NCBI GenBank assembly: GCA_949289125.1
Contig: CASEME010000018.1
Span: 62,001 to 126,000 of the forward strand
Length of the DNA stretch: 64,000 bases
Direction: 5' to 3'
Source: an uncultured Eubacteriales bacterium
GTDB lineage: Bacteria; Bacillota; Clostridia; Christensenellales; CAG-314
Both the position numbers and the translations under genes were made by a program. This document shows positions 28,659 through 37,621 of this stretch, one piece after another. The notes beneath the pieces were generated by a model, which saw nothing but the letters and a program-made list of their open reading frames with translations, was not told the origin of the DNA and did no database searches. Numbering within the stretch: the first letter of the stretch is position 1; each line of letters begins with the position of its first letter.

Positions 28659-30104
28659 TTATTGTTTGAGGCGGTCGGCTTCTCTTTTTTTGTACTCAAA
28701 CTGTCTACGATAGTCTCTTACAACAACAGGAATAAATGCCACTACAGACACAATCTCTGCTATAGGATAACAAAACCATATACCGGTAAGTCCCCAAAGA
28801 TAGTTGAACAAGTACGCTACAGGCAACAGTATGATAAGTTGACGTGACAAGGACATCAGTAGCGACGCTATGCCACGGTTGATAGACTGCAACATATTGA
28901 TAAGCACTATGGACAGAGCCGCAGGGACAAAGGATATACTTATTATTCTAAAAGCATATACGCCATCATCGATTATCGGTTTATCCTGAGTGAGTATCTG
29001 CATGATATACTGCGGAATGGTCTGGAATAGCACCGTGCCTACCACCATAATTGCCAACGACACATACAAACTCAGTCGGAAAGTATGGTCAAAACGTTTT
29101 TTCTCGTTGGCGCCATAGTTGTAACTAAGTATAGGCATAGCGCCTTGCATAAGTCCGAATATAGGCATAAAGATGAAAGACTGTACTTTGAAGTAGGCAG
29201 ATAGGACAAACAAGCCGTTGCCGTCACGCAACATACCGTTGAGCAATATAGTAATTACCGAACTCATAGCGTTCATCAAAAATGCAGGCAAACCTATGCG
29301 GATAATGTTGCTGAAGTATTCTCCTTTGAAACGAAAACCCTTAAAGCTAATGCTCACGTCCTGCTTGCGGAAAATAAATACGCACAGTACAAATGCGGCT
29401 GCACACCATTGTCCTATGACGGTTGCAAGTATTGCTCCAAATACGCCCCAATTAAAGCTCAAAATAAACAATGCGTCCAAGCCGATATTGACAAGCGCAC
29501 CTATAAGCTGACTTGTCATAGGCACTTTCATATTGCCTGTGGACTGCAATATTCTTTCGCAAGTAATCTCTATCAGCAAACCTATACTGCATGCAAGATA
29601 CATTGTTGTGTACAACGATGCTTGTTCTACAACATAGTCTATATCTGTTGCGTTGCCTGAGGTTACAAACAGACTACAAAACGGTCTACTTACCGTAAAG
29701 GCAAGTATCAGTAGTACCAACCAAACGCATATTGCCAAAAATATTGCCGTACGTGCAGCCTGATTGGCTTTGTCGCGCTGACCTTCGCCAAGTTTGCGTG
29801 CAATGTATGCATTGACACCTACACCTATACCTATAGCAAGTGCAGTGACCAAAAAAGTCATTGGGAAAGCTACGCTTACCGCAGTAAAACTGTCATCTCC
29901 CAATTTTGTACCGTTATACTCTGTTAGTATAGTAGTGATATTGGACACGAATATACTGTCCACAATGTTGTACAATGCCTGCACAAACATAGAGATAATT
30001 GCAGGCAAAGACATCTGAAACAACAACTTACCTGTAGGCGTATTGCGCATTTTGTCCGAACGCAAGCCTTCGGTAGGTTGTTGCACTGTTATTTCTTCTG
30101 ACAT
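28659..30104 (-). CDS. MATE-family multidrug/Na+ efflux transporter
   Basis: A 481-residue inner-membrane protein with twelve predicted helices arranged as two MatE repeats. The opening MSLPAIISMFVQALYNIVDS is typical of the NorM/DinF-like bacterial MATE transporters, and the second half repeats the pattern (GLPAFLMNAMSSVITILLNG). Start ATG at 30104, GAGGAG upstream. It probably exports cationic compounds coupled to Na+ or H+. No regulator gene is adjacent. Confidence 0.93.
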   Translation of the reverse strand: MSEEITVQQPTEGLRSDKMRNTPTGKLLFQMSLPAIISMFVQALYNIVDSIFVSNITTILTEYNGTKLGDDSFTAVSVAFPMTFLVTALAIGIGVGVNAYIARKLGEGQRDKANQAARTAIFLAICVWLVLLILAFTVSRPFCSLFVTSGNATDIDYVVEQASLYTTMYLACSIGLLIEITCERILQSTGNMKVPMTSQLIGALVNIGLDALFILSFNWGVFGAILATVIGQWCAAAFVLCVFIFRKQDVSISFKGFRFKGEYFSNIIRIGLPAFLMNAMSSVITILLNGMLRDGNGLFVLSAYFKVQSFIFMPIFGLMQGAMPILSYNYGANEKKRFDHTFRLSLYVSLAIMVVGTVLFQTIPQYIMQILTQDKPIIDDGVYAFRIISISFVPAALSIVLINMLQSINRGIASLLMSLSRQLIILLPVAYLFNYLWGLTGIWFCYPIAEIVSVVAFIPVVVRDYRRQFEYKKREADRLKQ

Positions 30105-30151
30105 AATATATAGTTACTCCTCATTTTGTATGTTATTGGCACAATAAGCCA

Positions 30152-30652
30152 CTATTGCTCTGTCAACGCATTGTTGACATACACACTTACAGCTGTATTG
30201 TAGCCGTTATCTATTACTGTTGGCAAAGTACTGACACATTGCCAATCTTTGTTGTCGTCGAGATTGGGAAAAAACACTGTTCCGTTGCCCACAGCGTCCA
30301 CTTTAGTTACATACGCTTTGTGACAATAAGGCAAAAGCAGCTTGTACACCACACCGCCTCCGCACACAAACACATCGTCTGTTGAGTATTGCGAAACATA
30401 TTGCAACAACTCGTCCAACGATGTCACCGTCACTGCGTTGTCGTACTGCGTGCCTTTGGAATCCAATACAATGTTGATACGCTTAGGCAATGCGCCGTTG
30501 GGCAAACTTTTGAAAGTGTTTGCACCCATAATCACCACTTTATTGAGCGTCATTTTGCGAAAATTGTCTTTGAGATCGAGCGGCAAGCTGAACAGCAAAT
30601 TGTTGTCCTTGCCTATTGCCCACTCTTTGTCTACAGCCACAATAGCATTCAT
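30152..30652 (-). CDS. folA: Dihydrofolate reductase
   Basis: Reduces dihydrofolate to tetrahydrofolate with NADPH, regenerating the cofactor oxidised by ThyA. The 166-residue protein has IVAVDKEWAIGKDNNLLF (Met20-loop region), LDLKDNF (catalytic Asp helix), VIMGANTFKSLP and the CGGG nucleotide loop. The start ATG at 30652 shares one base with the thyA stop (TAATG), so the two are translationally coupled. Confidence 0.95.
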   Translation of the reverse strand: MNAIVAVDKEWAIGKDNNLLFSLPLDLKDNFRKMTLNKVVIMGANTFKSLPNGALPKRINIVLDSKGTQYDNAVTVTSLDELLQYVSQYSTDDVFVCGGGVVYKLLLPYCHKAYVTKVDAVGNGTVFFPNLDDNKDWQCVSTLPTVIDNGYNTAVSVYVNNALTEQ

Positions 30653-31482
30653 TATACAGCCACCTCCAAAGTATCCTTAAAGGGCGTGTATTGATAGTTT
30701 TCAAGTTGGAAGTCGTCTACAGTAAACTTGTAAAAGTCTTTTACGTCCTTGTTGATTGTCAACTTGGGTGCAGGATACAGCGGATTAGTAAGCATTTTTT
30801 GGACGATAGGTATGTGACGGTCGTAGATGTGTGCGTCTGCAATGACGTGCACAAGTTCGCCTACTTTAAGACCGCTCACCTGCGCCAACATATGCACCAA
30901 CACTGCGTACTGCATCACATTCCAGTTGTTGGCAACAGCCATATCGTTGCTACGCTGATTGAGTATTGCATTGAGCTTGTCCCCTGTCACATTGAAAGTC
31001 ATCGAATATGCGCAAGGGTAAAGATTCATTTCGTTGAGGTCTTGGTGCACATAAATATTGGTAATTATGCGTCTGCTTTGCGGATTGTGCTTGAGGTCGT
31101 ACAACACTCTGTCCACTTGGTCAAACATACCTTCTTTGTACTTATGTTTTACCGACAACTGATAACCATATGCCTTGCCTATACTGCCACTTTGGTCTGC
31201 CCAACTGTCCCATATGTGACTTTTGAGGTCATGTACGTTGTTGGACTTTTTTTGCCAAATCCACAACAATTCGTCTATTGCAGACTTAAATGCCGTGCGA
31301 CGTAAAGTTAGTATAGGAAACTCCTGACTAAGGTCATAACGGTTGACTATACCAAACTTTTTGACTGTGTGCGCAGGCGTGCCGTCTGCCCAATGCGGGC
31401 GCACTTCCAAACTTTCGTCAGAAAAGCCGTTGGTCAATATATCGTTGATATTGTCTATAAATATTTGGTCTGCTTTACTCAT
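30652..31482 (-). CDS. thyA: Thymidylate synthase
   Basis: Methylates dUMP to dTMP using methylene-THF. The 276-residue protein contains the active-site cysteine in LYPCAYSMTF (a PCxxxxxF variant found in clostridial ThyA), NQRSNDMAVANNWN, and AHIYDRHIP for the His/Tyr deoxyribose contacts. CGGAG precedes the ATG. Promoter TTGACT-17-TAGAAT. In operon with folA, the classical pairing. Confidence 0.96.
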   Translation of the reverse strand: MSKADQIFIDNINDILTNGFSDESLEVRPHWADGTPAHTVKKFGIVNRYDLSQEFPILTLRRTAFKSAIDELLWIWQKKSNNVHDLKSHIWDSWADQSGSIGKAYGYQLSVKHKYKEGMFDQVDRVLYDLKHNPQSRRIITNIYVHQDLNEMNLYPCAYSMTFNVTGDKLNAILNQRSNDMAVANNWNVMQYAVLVHMLAQVSGLKVGELVHVIADAHIYDRHIPIVQKMLTNPLYPAPKLTINKDVKDFYKFTVDDFQLENYQYTPFKDTLEVAV

Positions 31483-31518
31483 AACTTACTCCGTTGATAT
31501 GCCAATTTTTTACAAGTT

Positions 31519-31547
31519 ATTCTATCAAAAATTGCGCGGCAAGTCAA
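31519..31547 (-). promoter_or_regulatory. Sigma-A-type promoter of thyA-folA
   Basis: TTGACT (31542-31547) and TAGAAT (31519-31524), 17-bp spacing, minus strand. Confidence 0.68.
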
Positions 31548-31589
31548 CTTACTTGTAGCTTGTGCACTGCAAAAAAGTTGAACACCACA

Positions 31590-31620
31590 CAACAAAAACC
31601 GCCGCAAAATGCGACGGTTG
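31590..31620 (-). terminator. Terminator of the CDF gene
   Basis: ACCG-C-CGC / GCG-A-CGGT hairpin (31598-31618) followed by TTTTTG on the minus strand. Confidence 0.8.
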
Positions 31621-31639
31621 AAGATTGCAAATTGTTGTT

Positions 31640-32806
31640 TTACTGCACTTGTTTTTCTATGTTTGCTACCACAAACAGATTGGGATCTGTTGCCTGCAAC
31701 TTGGCTGTTAGTTGTTCGAGTATCTGCGCTTCGCTAAGTTTTGTATCAAAAGGTATTGCCACGTCAAATACAAGATTGCTGTGCGTAACACCCTTTACAA
31801 GGCGAAAATCGTGCACGCTGAACCGTTGGTCTATTGTGTTGACAACTTCGCACACCAACTGTTGATACTTGTCAACTTCGGGATCGTCCAACACCACAGG
31901 ATCAATGTGCACAATGAGGTTGATATCTGTATTTTGTGCAAAGTCACGCTCTATTCTGTCTGCTAAGTCGTGCGTAGCCATAACAGATACATTGCTGTCC
32001 ACTTCCACATGTACAGACGCATAAAACTTGCTATGACCATAGCTATGCACAGTGAGGTCGTGCATAGAATGAACGCCTTCAAAGCTCATGATGCGCTGTT
32101 TGATACTATCTATCATATCTTTGTCGGGCGCTTGTCCGACAAGTTTACTGATAGTACTGCGCAATATTCCTATACCTGCAACAGCTATAAAGATTGCAAC
32201 GGCAATACCCATATATCCGTCCAAATTGACGCCTGTATAGTACGAGATAACAAGTGCGATAGTAACAGAAGCTGTAGCAATGCTGTCACTTATGCTGTCC
32301 ACCGAAGTGGCTTTGAGCACTTCGGAGTTTATCATTTTGCCCAACTTACGATTGAACAAAAACATCCACAGTTTTACAAGTATAGAAGCACACAACACGC
32401 CCACCGTTATCCACGAAAAGTCCGATTGCTCGGGGCTTATTATTTTGTTGAAAGACTCCGAACCCAATTCAAATGCCAACACCAAAACAATGATACCCAC
32501 TATCATGGCAGATACATACTCTACACGTTGATGTCCGAATGGGTGCTCTTTGTCGGCAGGCTTGGAAGCCATTTTGAAACTTATCAAAGATACGATATTG
32601 CTACCGCAATCGGTAAGGTTGTTGAGTCCGTCTGCCAATACCGATATTGCACCAAACAAAAGACCTACGGCTATTTTGCCGCCTGCGAGCATAATGTTGA
32701 GCAAAATGCAGGTAATACCGCTCAATTTGCCATATCTGTCACGCACTGCTTCGGACTGCGTATTTTTGTAATCTTTTACAAACAACCGCAACAGCAACTT
32801 AGTCAC
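31640..32806 (-). CDS. Cation diffusion facilitator (CDF) metal exporter
   Basis: A 388-residue protein: six membrane helices and a C-terminal metal-sensing ferredoxin-like domain (from ~215). The TM2 site reads ADGLNNLTD and the TM5 site VDSISD, so the ligands are Asn/Asp-Asp-Asp rather than the His-containing sets of Zn2+ CDFs. HPFGHQR in the loop is the usual family motif. This pattern suggests Mn2+ (or Fe2+) export, which is inference. Start GTG at 32806 with CAGGAG upstream. An unusual 5'-UTR hairpin lies between promoter and start. The C-terminal extension (~100 residues) is longer than minimal CDFs. Confidence 0.9.
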   Translation of the reverse strand: MTKLLLRLFVKDYKNTQSEAVRDRYGKLSGITCILLNIMLAGGKIAVGLLFGAISVLADGLNNLTDCGSNIVSLISFKMASKPADKEHPFGHQRVEYVSAMIVGIIVLVLAFELGSESFNKIISPEQSDFSWITVGVLCASILVKLWMFLFNRKLGKMINSEVLKATSVDSISDSIATASVTIALVISYYTGVNLDGYMGIAVAIFIAVAGIGILRSTISKLVGQAPDKDMIDSIKQRIMSFEGVHSMHDLTVHSYGHSKFYASVHVEVDSNVSVMATHDLADRIERDFAQNTDINLIVHIDPVVLDDPEVDKYQQLVCEVVNTIDQRFSVHDFRLVKGVTHSNLVFDVAIPFDTKLSEAQILEQLTAKLQATDPNLFVVANIEKQVQ

Positions 32807-32829
32807 AATTCTATCTCCTGTAAATCATA

Positions 32830-32870
32830 AAGCGCACAATCAAAGCATGCTGCTTTCCGTATGTGCGCTT
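32830..32870 (-). promoter_or_regulatory. Stable hairpin in the 5' UTR of the CDF gene
   Basis: AAGCGCAC pairs with GTGCGCTT (outer arms 32830-32837 and 32863-32870), with an inner AAAGCA / TGCTTT stem. It lies downstream of the promoter at 32888-32916 and 24 nt before the GTG. It has no U-tract in the CDF direction, so it is more likely a regulatory or stability element than a terminator, although it could also end glmM transcripts. Confidence 0.5.
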
Positions 32871-32887
32871 GTTGTAATTATTGTATT

Positions 32888-32916
32888 ATTTTACCACTCA
32901 ATGTGTTCACTGTCAA
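32888..32916 (-). promoter_or_regulatory. Sigma-A-type promoter of the CDF gene
   Basis: TTGACA (32911-32916) and TAAAAT (32888-32893), 17-bp spacer, minus strand. Confidence 0.75.
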
Positions 32917-32946
32917 CGTTAGAGGAGATTAACGTACAAATTTTTG

Positions 32947-34239
32947 TTAACTTGGCTTCTTAATTGGTGCCAATGTTGCCACCACAAGTTTTTGCACCTC
33001 GTGACAGTTGTCGCCCTCTACATACAGTCTCAGCTTGTTTTCCGTGCCGCTTTTGCGCAACACCACTCTGCAATCGGGATACAGTGTTTGCATACGCTGC
33101 TTTACTGCATTAAGGTCTGGCAATTTGTCCAACGTCCACTCTATGTCCGTTTTCACGCCTTCAACCGCATGATAGGGTAAAGAATATTGCAATATACTAC
33201 CCTTTTCCTTATAAATCTTTGCAACGATGAGCGCACTTATCAATGCGTCACTACCCGTAGCATAATCGGCAAACAAATAGTGTCCGCTATCCTCTGCGCC
33301 TACATTTAAGCCACATTCTGTCATTTTGTTGTACACGTTGGTATCGCCTACGTCACTGCGAACAAGCTGTATGCCCAACTCTGCAAGTGCGTTTTGCAAG
33401 CCGCTATTGGTAAGCACAGTGCCCACTACGGCACTGCCACGAAGCAAATTTTGTTCTTTCATATATCTTATTATGGCATAAAACACTGCAGTGTTGTCCA
33501 CCACAACGCCATTTTCCACAACAGCAAGGCGATCGCAATCTCCGTCAAAAGCAAAGCCCAAAGGAATATCGGTACCTTTTATTTTGTCCGCCAAAAATTG
33601 TGCATGCGTTGCACCGCAGTCCACATTGATTAGCTCGCCCTTATTGCTGTTGCAAAATGCCCGCACAGTTGCTCCGCAAGAGGTAAACAACATTTTTGCC
33701 ACTTTGAAGCTTGCCCCATAACAGCAATCGAGCGCAATATGTATGCCGTCCAATCTTACAGGTACTTTGGACAGTATATCCTCGCAGTATATGGCGTCTA
33801 TGTCATAAAAAACAGGCTCAAAAATTCTGCCCTTGGGCATAGCGCGCATAAGGCTGTTCATAGTGTTGGATATTATTTGTTGCTGTGCCTGGCACAACTT
33901 AAGTCCTGTGCGGTCAAATACTTTTAGCCCGTTGTCCTGAGGAGGATTGTGCGACGCGCTTATCATAACGCCGTAATCACTGCCTAATTTTCGCACAAAG
34001 TGCCCTACTGCGTTGGTAGGCAATATACCCAAGTTGATAGCAGAGCCACCTCCGCTATACACGCCTTGTACAAGCGCATTGAACAATGCGTCACCCGACA
34101 CGCGCGTATCTCTTGCAATAACAACGATAGGCTGACAGCCTCCGTGCAATGCCAAACTTTTGCCAAGTAAAAAGGCAGTACCTTCTGTTATGGTACTGCC
34201 GTAAGTGCCTCTTATGCCGTCCGTACCGAACAAATTCAT
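32947..34239 (-). CDS. glmM: Phosphoglucosamine mutase
   Basis: Converts glucosamine-6-P to glucosamine-1-P for peptidoglycan precursor synthesis. The 430-residue protein starts NLFGTDGIRG. It has the phosphoserine loop SASHNP, the Mg2+ loop DGDCDR, the sugar-specificity loop GAEDSGH and the phosphate-binding RKSGTE, in order along the four domains. GlmM is the best fit from the FGTDGIRG opening and length, although a phosphomannomutase/phosphoglucomutase role is not excluded. ATG at 34239 with GGAGACG upstream. Confidence 0.9.
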   Translation of the reverse strand: MNLFGTDGIRGTYGSTITEGTAFLLGKSLALHGGCQPIVVIARDTRVSGDALFNALVQGVYSGGGSAINLGILPTNAVGHFVRKLGSDYGVMISASHNPPQDNGLKVFDRTGLKLCQAQQQIISNTMNSLMRAMPKGRIFEPVFYDIDAIYCEDILSKVPVRLDGIHIALDCCYGASFKVAKMLFTSCGATVRAFCNSNKGELINVDCGATHAQFLADKIKGTDIPLGFAFDGDCDRLAVVENGVVVDNTAVFYAIIRYMKEQNLLRGSAVVGTVLTNSGLQNALAELGIQLVRSDVGDTNVYNKMTECGLNVGAEDSGHYLFADYATGSDALISALIVAKIYKEKGSILQYSLPYHAVEGVKTDIEWTLDKLPDLNAVKQRMQTLYPDCRVVLRKSGTENKLRLYVEGDNCHEVQKLVVATLAPIKKPS

Positions 34240-34263
34240 ATAGCGTCTCCTTTAACAACGATA

Positions 34264-34291
34264 GTTATACCATATAAAGCTGTGTGCGCAA
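34264..34291 (-). promoter_or_regulatory. Promoter candidate of glmM
   Basis: TTGCGC (34286-34291) and TATAAC (34264-34269), 16-bp spacer, minus strand. Confidence 0.5.
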
Positions 34292-34372
34292 CTCTATATT
34301 TTGTCTGTGAGATGTGCTTTGTACAAATTGTCTTTGGTAACTGAACAGAATAAACTGATATTGGTAGCTAAA

Positions 34373-35353
34373 TTATTTTTTTGTTTTGGCTTTAGTTTTT
34401 GGTGCAGGCTTAGTTGCCGCTTTGCTTTGTTTGTGTTGCAAAGCCTTGCAGTACGCCACTGCAAAATTGCCCGCCTTTGCACCGTCTGCGCAAGCCGTTA
34501 CTATTTGTTTGAGCTTGCCGTTGGATACGTCCCCCACAGCAAACATACCTTGCACGCTTGTCATCATGGTGTCATCGGTCACCAAAAAGCCGTTGGACGT
34601 CACTACTCCCGTTGTGGAAAGAAAGTCTGTAGCAGGCTTGCTACCCACAGCCACAAACAATGCCTCAACGGCAAGTTGACTTTTTTGATGAGTAACATTG
34701 TCCACAAGCGTCAATTCATGAAGTTTGTCTTCACCCGAAAGTGCGCTTATTGTCTTGTTGTACAATATTTCCACATTGGCAGAGTTTTGCAATCTCGCCA
34801 CAAGCGCATCGTCTGCCGTAAAGCTGTCCGTTGGATTGACAACATACACTTTGCCCACTACGCCATCGAGATACAGTGCCTCTTTTACTGCTATAGCCGT
34901 GTTGCCCACAACAGCGACAGCCTGACCTCTATAAAAACTACCGTCGCACGTTGCGCAGTAACTAACGCCACGTCCCACATAATTGTCTTCTATACCCAAC
35001 TTGTTGTGTTTGGTACCCGTTGCCACTACTACGCTGTTATATGTGTATGCGCCGTGGTCGGTTGTTATTACAAAAGTATCGTCCTCTTGTTTGGTGACAG
35101 ACACAACTTGTTCATACTTTATCTCAACGCCCAAACTTTCCACATGGTTGAACATATTTTCGGCAAGTTGCCAGCCTTCTATCTTGCTGTAAGAGGGATA
35201 ATTTTCTATCCAATCTATAGTTGCCGTCAGTCCTCCCATAACATATTGCTCAAATATAGTTACGTCAGCGTTGGCACGTTTTGCATACACAGCGCAAGAC
35301 ATACCACCCACACCACCGCCAATAATTGCAACTTTTACATTGCTTTCGCTCAT
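34373..35353 (-). CDS. trxB: Thioredoxin reductase-like FAD/NAD(P) oxidoreductase
   Basis: A 326-residue flavoprotein from the ATG at 35353 (AAAGGAGAA upstream; the longer in-frame version to 35467 is rejected). N-terminal FAD-binding GGGVGGMSCAVYAKR, redox-active CATCDG, NAD(P)-binding VVGNTAIAVKEA and the C-terminal MFAVGDV, as in TrxB. The pyridine-nucleotide motif (GNTAIA) departs from the canonical GGGxSA. The last ~20 residues are a Lys/Ala/Pro/Thr-rich basic tail not typical of TrxB. A ferredoxin- or NADH-dependent variant is possible. Confidence 0.85.
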   Translation of the reverse strand: MSESNVKVAIIGGGVGGMSCAVYAKRANADVTIFEQYVMGGLTATIDWIENYPSYSKIEGWQLAENMFNHVESLGVEIKYEQVVSVTKQEDDTFVITTDHGAYTYNSVVVATGTKHNKLGIEDNYVGRGVSYCATCDGSFYRGQAVAVVGNTAIAVKEALYLDGVVGKVYVVNPTDSFTADDALVARLQNSANVEILYNKTISALSGEDKLHELTLVDNVTHQKSQLAVEALFVAVGSKPATDFLSTTGVVTSNGFLVTDDTMMTSVQGMFAVGDVSNGKLKQIVTACADGAKAGNFAVAYCKALQHKQSKAATKPAPKTKAKTKK

Positions 35354-35647
35354 ATCGTTTTCTCCTTTGCAAATTGTTAGTTTAGCACAGCTATATGTCA
35401 TTATTTTGTCTGATATTGTCGCTTGCAATACAGTTTTGCAACTACGCAATTTAGCAATAAGACACACAGCGCATTATTGCGTATATTATACACCAATGTG
35501 TACACCTTGTCCATAGTTAGCAAGTGACCTTTGTCACAATTATACTTACAACTGTGTCGACAATCTACCGTCACACAGCTTTGTATTGTTAGTTTAATAC
35601 AAGCTAATTTGTGTTTTGCATTGCAAAATACACTGCACGCAAAAACA
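35354..35647. other. Intergenic region without recognisable gene
   Basis: Between the trxB start and the rpsI terminator. It should hold the trxB promoter, but no convincing -35/-10 pair was found, and no open frame with a ribosome-binding site. Confidence 0.5.
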
Positions 35648-35690
35648 CAAAAAAAACCGTCCCTCGGTAGTTGTACCAAAGGACGGTTTG
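35648..35690 (-). terminator. Intrinsic terminator of rplM-rpsI
   Basis: AAACCGTCC (35654-35662) pairs with GGACGGTTT (35681-35689), followed on the minus strand by TTTTTTTG. Confidence 0.93.
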
Positions 35691-35753
35691 TAGTTGTATT
35701 GTTGGTTTGCAACTGTGCATACACTGTCGTGTATGACAACTCCGCAAACAAGA

Positions 35754-36167
35754 TTATCTCTTGCTGAACTGAGGAGCTTTGCGCGCTTTCTTCAAGCCGT
35801 ACTTCTTTCTCTCCTTCATACGAGGATCACGAGTAAGGAAGCCTGCTGCTTTGAGCACTGATTTGTCTTCGCCTGCAACTACCAACGCACGTGCAATGCC
35901 GTGGCGGATTGCGCCTGCCTGACCTGTAAAGCCACCGCCATAAACGTTGACTGCTACGTCATACTTGTTGAGTGTCTCGGTAGCGTTGAGCGGTTGACGT
36001 ACAATGTACTTCAATGTATCAAGACCAAAATAGTCGTCGATGCTACGTTTGTTGATGATGATTGTTCCGTTGCCGTTGGGGATAAGTCTGACGCGTGCAA
36101 TGGACTTCTTTCTTCTGCCTGTACCCCAGAATTGCACTTTTTTCTTTGCTGTCAATTTTGTAGCCAT
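35754..36167 (-). CDS. rpsI: 30S ribosomal protein S9 (uS9)
   Basis: A small-subunit head protein whose C-terminal tail reaches the P-site tRNA. 137 residues with [38 protein letters not shown] and the conserved end [12 protein letters not shown]. It lies 10 nt downstream of rplM in the usual pair. Confidence 0.98.
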   Translation of the reverse strand: MATKLTAKKKVQFWGTGRRKKSIARVRLIPNGNGTIIINKRSIDDYFGLDTLKYIVRQPLNATETLNKYDVAVNVYGGGFTGQAGAIRHGIARALVVAGEDKSVLKAAGFLTRDPRMKERKKYGLKKARKAPQFSKR

Positions 36168-36177
36168 ACCTTACCTC

Positions 36178-36612
36178 CTACTTAACCAAAGTCAACGCTT
36201 CGGGTTGTTGAGCAGCATGATTGTGTTCGCCACCCTTGTATACGCGCAACTTAGTCAACATTTTTCTGCCCAAGCTGTTTTTGGGAAGCATACCCTTAAC
36301 AGCACGCATAACGGCAAAATCACTCTTTTCTGCCATAAGTTTGCCGTATTTTACTTCTTTAAGATGACCGGGCATACCAGCATGACGGCGATATACCTTT
36401 TGGTCGTACTTGTTACCTGTCAACACCACTTTGTCCGTGTTCAGCACTATTACGAAGTCGCCTGTATCAACGTGCGGAGTAAAAGTAGGTTTATTTTTAC
36501 CGCGCAAGATAGCGGCTACCTGACTTGCAAGTCTGCCAAGAGGCATACCTGTTGCGTCTACAACGTACCACTTTCTTTCAACGGCTTCTTTTTTAGCCAT
36601 AAAAGTTTTCAT
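36178..36612 (-). CDS. rplM: 50S ribosomal protein L13 (uL13)
   Basis: An early-assembling large-subunit protein. 144 residues from the ATG at 36612 (CAGGAGAAC upstream; a longer in-frame reading to 36717 would cover the leader and is rejected). Contains [34 protein letters not shown] and [17 protein letters not shown]. First gene of the rplM-rpsI operon. Confidence 0.98.
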   Translation of the reverse strand: MKTFMAKKEAVERKWYVVDATGMPLGRLASQVAAILRGKNKPTFTPHVDTGDFVIVLNTDKVVLTGNKYDQKVYRRHAGMPGHLKEVKYGKLMAEKSDFAVMRAVKGMLPKNSLGRKMLTKLRVYKGGEHNHAAQQPEALTLVK

Positions 36613-36730
36613 TTTTTGTTCTCCTGAAATTTTAAGATTGCTGTTCACGGTTGAACGATTACCGCCAGTGGAAAAGCAGTTTTGACGTACAGAGCTTAAA
36701 AATATACGTCTAATCATTCACAGCCTTTCT
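36613..36730 (-). promoter_or_regulatory. Structured 5' leader of rplM-rpsI, candidate autoregulatory RNA
   Basis: About 110 nt between promoter and rplM contain small stems (GACGTA / TACGTC, CGGT / ACCG and GTTCA / TGAAC). Many Bacillota carry an L13-binding leader in this place. I could not match its consensus from memory, so this is positional inference. Confidence 0.35.
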
Positions 36731-36759
36731 ATTATACAGACAAGCCATATGCTTGTCAA
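36731..36759 (-). promoter_or_regulatory. Consensus promoter of rplM-rpsI
   Basis: Perfect TTGACA (36754-36759) and TATAAT (36731-36736) with 17-bp spacing, minus strand. A GACAAGC / GCTTGTC inverted repeat (36739-36757) fills the spacer and overlaps the -35 box. Confidence 0.88.
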
Positions 36760-36851
36760 GTTTTTTTTTACTATTTTGTCACTGTATCAACTTATTTGTA
36801 TTATCTATTTTGTCTGTGCCTTTTTGCGCACCGTTAGCACTATTCTATCTG

Positions 36852-37613
36852 TTAACAAGTGCGTTTGCCATCTTTTGCATAATACACCTTTTCTAACGTC
36901 AGTCCACGTGCAGGCAATGTGCGTATGCCCTTTTTGCGAGTATGTTTGTCCAACATATCCTGCACATCGGACAATTCTATTTTGCCACTACCCACAGCCA
37001 CCAAAGTGCCTGCAATTATGCGTACCATATTGTACAAAAAGGCGTTGCCATTGACTACAATCTCTATGATGTCGCCTTCTTTTTGTAACACTTCCACACT
37101 GTTTAGCGTACGCACAGTACCCACAAGGTTGCTACCGCTGTTTTGAAACGCGGCAAAATCATGCGTACCTACAAGTAGCTTTGCCGCCTTTTGCACAGCG
37201 TCAACGTTCAACGGACGGTACACTTGCGCATGGTTGACATCAAGCGTTGGCTTGCGTGTTGCACTTGCATATATGCGATAGCGGTAGGTTTTGCTATCCG
37301 CCCAAAAACGTGCATCGAAGTCTTCTTGCACCACACTTGCCGATGTTACTGCAATGTCTTGCGGCAAGTAAAGATTGACTCCCAAACATAGCTTGTACGG
37401 ATTGACCTGCTCTTGCGTATCAAAATGTGCCACCTGACCTGTAGCGTGCACGCCCACGTCTGTACGACCTGCGCCATAAATACGTATTTTTTTACCGCCA
37501 AAATACATACTCAGCGCCTGTTCTACCTTGTCTTGCACGGTATTTCCGTTGGCTTGCGATTGCCAACCGTTGTATGCCGTACCTATATATTCGATAGTAA
37601 GTTTAATTCTCAT
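36852..37613 (-). CDS. truA: tRNA pseudouridine(38-40) synthase
   Basis: TruA isomerises uridines 38-40 in the anticodon arm. 253 residues from the ATG at 37613 (TAAGGAAAA upstream, eight nt after ecfT). Contains YIGTAYNGWQ, the catalytic aspartate in GAGRTDVGVHA, YRYRIY and FLYNMVRIIAG. Last gene of the ecfA1-ecfA2-ecfT-truA run, the conserved Bacillota order that precedes rplM-rpsI. Confidence 0.97.
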   Translation of the reverse strand: MRIKLTIEYIGTAYNGWQSQANGNTVQDKVEQALSMYFGGKKIRIYGAGRTDVGVHATGQVAHFDTQEQVNPYKLCLGVNLYLPQDIAVTSASVVQEDFDARFWADSKTYRYRIYASATRKPTLDVNHAQVYRPLNVDAVQKAAKLLVGTHDFAAFQNSGSNLVGTVRTLNSVEVLQKEGDIIEIVVNGNAFLYNMVRIIAGTLVAVGSGKIELSDVQDMLDKHTRKKGIRTLPARGLTLEKVYYAKDGKRTC

Positions 37614-37621
37614 ATTTTTCC

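Noticed and set aside
34301-35380. 359-codon plus-strand frame opposite trxB
   Set aside because: Shadow of the clear thioredoxin-reductase-like gene; no ribosome-binding site and implausible composition.
35401-35751. 116-codon minus-strand open frame between rpsI and trxB
   Set aside because: It runs through the rpsI terminator hairpin, has no ribosome-binding site and no protein-like pattern.
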